Origin: Allantophomopsis cytisporea
Taxonomy: Eukaryota > Ascomycota > Leotiomycetes > Phacidiales > Phacidiaceae
Reading direction: 5' to 3'
Length of the DNA stretch: 64,000 bases
NCBI GenBank assembly: GCA_024752435.1
Contig: CP103036.1
Location: 620,001 to 684,000 of the forward strand
Shown: in pieces, positions 60,043-64,000 of the stretch
How the letters are laid out: each line of letters opens with the position of its first letter
Numbering within the stretch: the stretch's first letter is position 1
Position numbers and translations under genes: made by a program
Notes under the pieces: model-generated
Database searches by the model: none
Seen by the model: only the letters and a program-made list of their open reading frames with translations
Told to the model about the DNA's origin: nothing

Positions 60043-61700
60043 TTAAGCGTTTCTGCTCATGTCGTTGCGAATTCTGTTGTAGTCCAACAGACCCTCAATT
60101 GAGCCTACAGCACTGATGGCGATATCCTGATCCCACAACTTCTTCTGGGCGAATGCCATAACATCCTTCTCAGTGATAGCAGAGACGGTTCTCTCAATCT
60201 CTTCTGGACCCATGCGGCGACCGGTGGTGATGATTTGACGTCCAATATCCTCAGCTACAGCGGTAGTACCGTCAAGGGAAAGGAGAATGGAGGCCTTAAG
60301 TTGGGCCTTTGCGCGCTCAACCTCGGCTTCGGTAACGTTGTATGAAAGGCGAGACCACTCACGGAGGGTGAAGTGGACAAGATCGTCAATGCGGGTGAGC
60401 TTATCGGTGACGAGGTAGATACCCCAGAGACTATGATCGTTAGCACTGTACAAAGAAGTTCACATAACTCAAAAAACATACCCAGTGTCGCTGTAAGAGG
60501 TAGAGAAACTCATGAAGCTGTTGGCCAAGTCGTTGTGGTGAACGAATCCACTGAGCTTGCTACCCATGTGTGGAGCGTTGCCCATAGCCTTGTCCCAGTT
60601 ACCGACGATAGCCTGGGTGACCAACGCGGTGAAGTAATCATCATCCTTCCAGGAGACACCCTCAACAGCGATGGCAATGTTGGCGGTTGGGATAGTGTCG
60701 TCACGGATACGGACCTCAGAGCCAATGAACTCTGGCTTGGCCTTCTGGGCAGCGACAATGGCGGAAGAAGCGGAGGTGATTGGGGCGGCTGGAAGACCGG
60801 CGAAGTACTTCTCAGCAAGCTCAACGAGCTGAGCGTGTGGAACACCACCAGCACCAACGAGGACCATGCGATCAGCGGTGTAGTTGGTCTTGATGTAGTT
60901 GACGAGGTCATCTCTTTGAATGCTCTGGATGTTCTCGGCTGGGCCCAAAATAGTACGTCCGAGTGGCTGACCCTGGAAAGCAGTGGCGTGCAAGTGGTCG
61001 AAGACAACCTCCTCCAATTGCTTGTCGACCTCCTCTGACTCTCTCAAAATGACATCACGCTCACGCTCGATCGCGGATTGCTCGAGCTTGGAGTTCTGAA
61101 GAATATCGGCAAGGATGTTGACGGTGGTGGGCACGTCAGAGTTGAAAGCCTTGGCGTAGTAGACGGTGTTTTCGCGCTTCGCAAGTCAGTCGATGTCCAG
61201 TTACCCTCATATTTCATCAATACGTACGGATGTGTATGCGTTGAGGTGACCTCCCATGTTCTCAATCTCGAGTTCCAATTGGTGCTGGGTTCGGTTGCTG
61301 GTACCCTGTATCCATTGTCAGCGGCCAATTCGTCTTGGTTCATTGTATAATTGCACATACCTTGAAAGCAAGATGCTCCAAGAAGTGTGCAGTGCCATTG
61401 GTCTTGTCAGTCTCAGCCCGGCTTCCGGCATCGATCCAGACACCGACGGTGGAGGTCTGCGCCCATGGGGAGTGCTCTGTAGCGATCTAAATGCCGTCAG
61501 CAAGTCAATTCATTCAATTGCAACAGTGATTGCGCTGCGCATACCGTAAGACCGTTGGAAAGAGTTGTGCTCTCAGTCTTGATGCCGTTCTTGTTTACGA
61601 CAGGAGTCGCAAAGCCTCTCTTCATTGGTCCCAGACCGCCGAAAGCAGCGCGGCTTTTGAGACCCTGAGAGAGGTTGAGTGCTAACCGCCGGGACGCCAT
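60043..61700 (-). CDS. mas1: Mitochondrial processing peptidase beta subunit
   Basis: Five exons (61700-61545, 61486-61361, 61305-61228, 61176-60482, 60430-60043) encode 480 aa, the usual length; introns are 51-58 bp. Residues 1-35 form a basic presequence (MASRRLALNLSQGLKSRAAF). The M16 zinc motif HFLEH (H86, E89, H90) lies in VWIDAGSRAETDKTNGTAHF-LEH, and the distal zinc ligand is E166 in ERDVILRESEE, 76 residues after H90, as in known beta subunits. Other landmarks are NMGGHLNAYTSRENTVYYAK, GPAENIQSI and DDTIPTANIAIAVEGVSW. The complete zinc site marks the catalytic beta subunit and not the alpha subunit or an inactive core protein. In the matrix it cleaves targeting presequences together with the alpha subunit. 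The start is supported by the presequence; the gene is divergent from SDH4. Confidence 0.95.
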
Positions 61701-62004
61701 GGCGATTGTGATATATGAGAGGTATTTGCGGTGGGAGGAGGATGGAATTGGTGTGTTGAAGAAAGGTCGCAGCTACAACAGGGCAGTCGTCGAGGCGGAT
61801 TACGGGATTGTCAGTCTTCAAGCTCTTTCGTCCACTCACGGTTCGCCTAATCCCAGTGTAAGCAAGCGGCTCTGCTCGACGAATCAGAGCGTCGGAGTTC
61901 GGTTATGCGCTTCATCACCCATCCCGAGATCAACCTCCGAGCTTTGGATAACCTCCTTCAACAACCATTTGTACTCTGTTTTACAGATCGGATTACAGCT
62001 CAGC
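61701..62004. promoter_or_regulatory. Divergent promoter of mitochondrial peptidase beta and SDH4
   Basis: 304 bp separate the two outward-pointing start codons. An ATTGG (CCAAT on the opposite strand) at 61747-61751 is a candidate Hap-complex site, a known regulator of respiratory genes in fungi. A single CCAAT is weak evidence. Confidence 0.4.
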
Positions 62005-62710
62005 ATGGCCTCAATTGTTCGTCCTTCAATGCTTAGGCAGACATGCCGTATGGCTGCATCCAAGAGTGCCCTTTCCACCAAGGCCTCTTCCAGCTTCCCC
62101 GCAATCTCTAAGCCAACATCGATCCTCTCCCAGCAGACCGAATTCACCCGACAGTCTGCTCCAAAGAACATGAGAATCGCCGCTTTCCATGCCACCAGCA
62201 GACAAGCAATTCTTCCACCATTGCCACGTACGTACATAAATCAGATGCGCATCAATTAATACATAATTGCTAATGATTGCGTTCCAGAAAGCATTGACGG
62301 AACCGGTATGTTGCTCCTGTGCGAATGAATTGAATGGTAAACTGACGATTGTCACAGCCAACGACCCAGCCCCAGTTCCATCGCCAAGCCCATCCCACGG
62401 TTCTTACCACTGGACCTTCGAGCGTCTTCTCTCCGCAGGTCTCATCCCATTGACCATTGCTCCATTCGCTGCCGGCACTCTCAACCCACTCACCGACGCC
62501 GTCCTCTGTGGAGCCATCCTCATTCACTCACACATCGGCTTCGAGGCTCTCGTCGTTGATTACCTGCCAAACAAACGTGTGCCAAAGACCAGAAAGCTGT
62601 TTGACTGGGGTCTGAAGGCTGCCACTCTGATGGTTGGTGTTGGTCTTTACGAGTTCGAGACGAACGACGTCGGTGTTACCGAGGCTATTAAGAGAATTTG
62701 GAAGGCGTAA
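62005..62710 (+). CDS. sdh4: Succinate dehydrogenase membrane anchor subunit (CybS, complex II)
   Basis: Three exons (62005-62227, 62288-62305, 62358-62710) encode 197 aa; introns are 60 and 52 bp. The middle exon is only 18 nt and reads (Q)SIDGT(A), giving PLPQSIDGTANDPAPVPSP. Residues 1-70 form a mitochondrial presequence rich in Ser, Ala and Arg. The CybS domain follows: GSYHWTFERLLSAGLIPL (first helix and its conserved HW and ER), TLNPLTDAVLCGAILIHSHI-GFEA (second helix, with the heme-ligand histidine and the conserved glycine), VVDYLP (the ubiquinone-site Asp-Tyr) and a third helix near LKAATLMVGVGLYEF. Together with SDH3 it anchors the catalytic subunits in the inner membrane and passes electrons to ubiquinone. 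The start at 62005 is the ATG that gives a presequence of normal length; the frame extends upstream but without presequence character. Confidence 0.94.
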
Positions 62711-63655
62711 ATGCTGTGAATATGAACATGATGGGTTGTAGAGGCCTTGTACTTAGTCTTGTTGATCAGAGGCGTTTTCAGAATACATGTTATGTTACAA
62801 TTATGATAAACAGGCTGCGAGGTCCCTGGTTTTTTCTTGTCTAGTCCAAACTATGTGATATGAGCTACCTCTAGATCTAAGGATCGCTATTACCTCACCT
62901 GAGCAAACACAGTTAAAACTCAAACAGCTGTAAGGGGTTGCTGATGGGTGATAATCGTTTTATTGACAGATAAAACTGAAAACGTTGTTAGATTTCAACT
63001 TCACTTGTGGCTAGAAATGACCAAACGGATTACTTGTATAGTGCTGAACACCATGGATGGCAAGATGGACATTTTCTTGTAAGGAGACATTCCATGAGAA
63101 CATTGTATTGCCGATTTAGTAACTCAATGATAATCAAGTGCTTAATGACGGTACTACTCTGTCATGACACAACGCTGAGTAACTTGAGAAGGACACGAGT
63201 CCCAGAAACAAAAAAAATATTTATCAACCTAGATATGGGCGAATGAGTTGAAGAACTCCATAGAACAGGATTGACGAGCGCATAAAACTTTAAAATCTAA
63301 ATCTTGCGACTCCAGCTTAGTTGGTAAATAGACGAGTCCTTCCATACTCATTCTCCCCTCAAGTGTTCGATGTACTGACTCACCATTGTTTTTGGCCTAG
63401 TATTTTCGAAGTTACGAGGCCTAGCTTGGAATTGTGAGTATCCTGCAAAGATATTACTTCGACCTCAAGTGGGTAGCGTCAATTCCCGTGTAGAATCTCC
63501 AACCTTGATACACGATCATAGCAAAAGGATAAACTACATGGCCCTCTAATCCATTAAAAAAGATGAGATGCAAAATCACAAGTGACAAAAGATCAATCCA
63601 CAGGACCTCCAATTCGGTCGTGTGGTATTGCAGAAACCCCTTTTGGGGTTTGCTT
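62711..63655. other. Intergenic downstream of SDH4, no gene seen
   Basis: A short frame at 63007-63246 has no recognisable content. A palindromic stretch with AAACCCC...GGGGTTT at about 63635-63652 lies just beside the tRNA-like segment. Confidence 0.4.
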
Positions 63656-63659
63656 TCCG

Positions 63660-63760
63660 GATTTAGTCGTTGCGGGAGTCGAACACATACTTGTTACCTT
63701 CTCCAACTTCGCAGTGATAGCTAAGGAAATCTACCACTGCACCATGAAGGCTGTTGGATG
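63660..63760 (-). other. tRNA-like segment with A and B boxes (SINE or tRNA pseudogene candidate)
   Basis: On the - strand, TGGTGCAGTGGTAG (about 63748-63735) matches a polymerase III A box, and GTTCGACTCC (about 63684-63675) matches a B box, at a spacing of about 50 bp. A normal cloverleaf does not fold: the presumed acceptor strands do not pair, and the T-stem has only about three pairs. A hairpin AAACCCC/GGGGTTT follows about 25-40 bp downstream. This fits a decayed tRNA or a tRNA-derived short interspersed element better than a working tRNA. Confidence 0.4.
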
Positions 63761-64000
63761 CTAGGAATCTGGTTTTTAACAAATATAACATTGTCTACGG
63801 ATTCCTGTTTGTGGGGTATGGGTATATACTACAGGTGCTAGCTGTAACATCATCAGAAGCCACACACATTGAAGCTGAAGCTGCATTTGAGATGCTACGC
63901 GCAGCTATTATCTATCTCGTGCCCATTACTGGCTTACAGATTGTTACGACTAGAACAGCAGCACATAATCATATTCACCTCCAGAAAGTATTCGACTTGG
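63748..64000 (+). CDS. Open frame running off the right edge, possible partial gene
   Basis: From 63748 the frame is open to the window end (about 84 codons) and looks protein-like in its last 40 codons (EAAFEMLRAAIIYLVPITGL, TRTAAHNHIHLQKVF). The first ATG is at 63892. I recognise no family, and upstream splicing is not evident. It may be the start of a gene beyond the window or chance. Confidence 0.2.

Noticed and set aside
60373..61038. 221-codon + strand frame
   Set aside because: Antisense shadow of exon 4 of the mitochondrial peptidase beta gene.

Overview
The window is nuclear DNA from a filamentous ascomycete (Pezizomycotina). Introns are short (44-99 bp) with GT...AG ends. Gene families include GH71 alpha-1,3-glucanase, RTA1-like and rhodopsin-like fungal membrane proteins, a fused trifunctional HIS4, TAF9 and a fungal GT2 polysaccharide synthase. 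Moderate GC, long low-complexity intergenic DNA and the general look of the proteins suggest a Leotiomycetes/Sclerotiniaceae-like fungus. That placement is inference; no marker in the window fixes the genus.

Layout. At the left edge (1-957) is the C-terminal end of a USP7/Ubp15-type ubiquitin protease. Two secreted hydrolases on the + strand follow: a GH71 mutanase (2774-4215) and an M14A zinc carboxypeptidase (5009-6477). A decayed TPR gene lies at 6589-7775 (-). An RTA1-like 7TM protein (9874-10925, +) faces a fungal rhodopsin-domain 7TM protein (11872-13217, -). A gene-poor stretch of 6.7 kb leads to two small spliced genes of unknown function (19954-20650 and 23083-23759, both -). A Maf-type nucleotide pyrophosphatase (24289-25177, -) diverges from a bHLH factor of Ino4 type (25575-26005, +). 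An intronless PTGR/CurA-type NADP oxidoreductase lies at 26662-27717 (-).

After 5.3 kb of simple-sequence-rich DNA come HIS4 (33064-35812, -) and TAF9 (36372-37172, +), divergent over 559 bp that carry a perfect Gcn4/CpcA site next to HIS4. A four-exon GT2 membrane glycosyltransferase with a QxxRW motif lies at 40459-42151 (-). Then 11.2 kb hold no convincing gene but many microsatellites. The right part holds a coiled-coil protein of unknown function (53351-54391), a 29-unit hexanucleotide tandem array (55583-55756), a SPRY-domain protein (56638-57762), an AT-rich TpA-rich island (about 58.5-59.45 kb), and a divergent mitochondrial pair: mitochondrial processing peptidase beta (60043-61700, -) and the succinate dehydrogenase anchor SDH4/CybS (62005-62710, +), the latter with an 18-nt microexon. 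A tRNA-like A-box/B-box segment lies at about 63.66-63.76 kb.

Most genes are housekeeping or growth related (histidine synthesis, TFIID, mitochondrial import and respiration, deubiquitination). The secreted GH71 and M14 enzymes and the GT2 relate to the cell wall and to growth on substrates. I see no secondary-metabolite cluster, CRISPR, plasmid or virus. No clearly undescribed system is evident. The best leads are the two orphan spliced genes, the decayed TPR gene, the hexamer array with its degenerate relatives, and the tRNA-like element.
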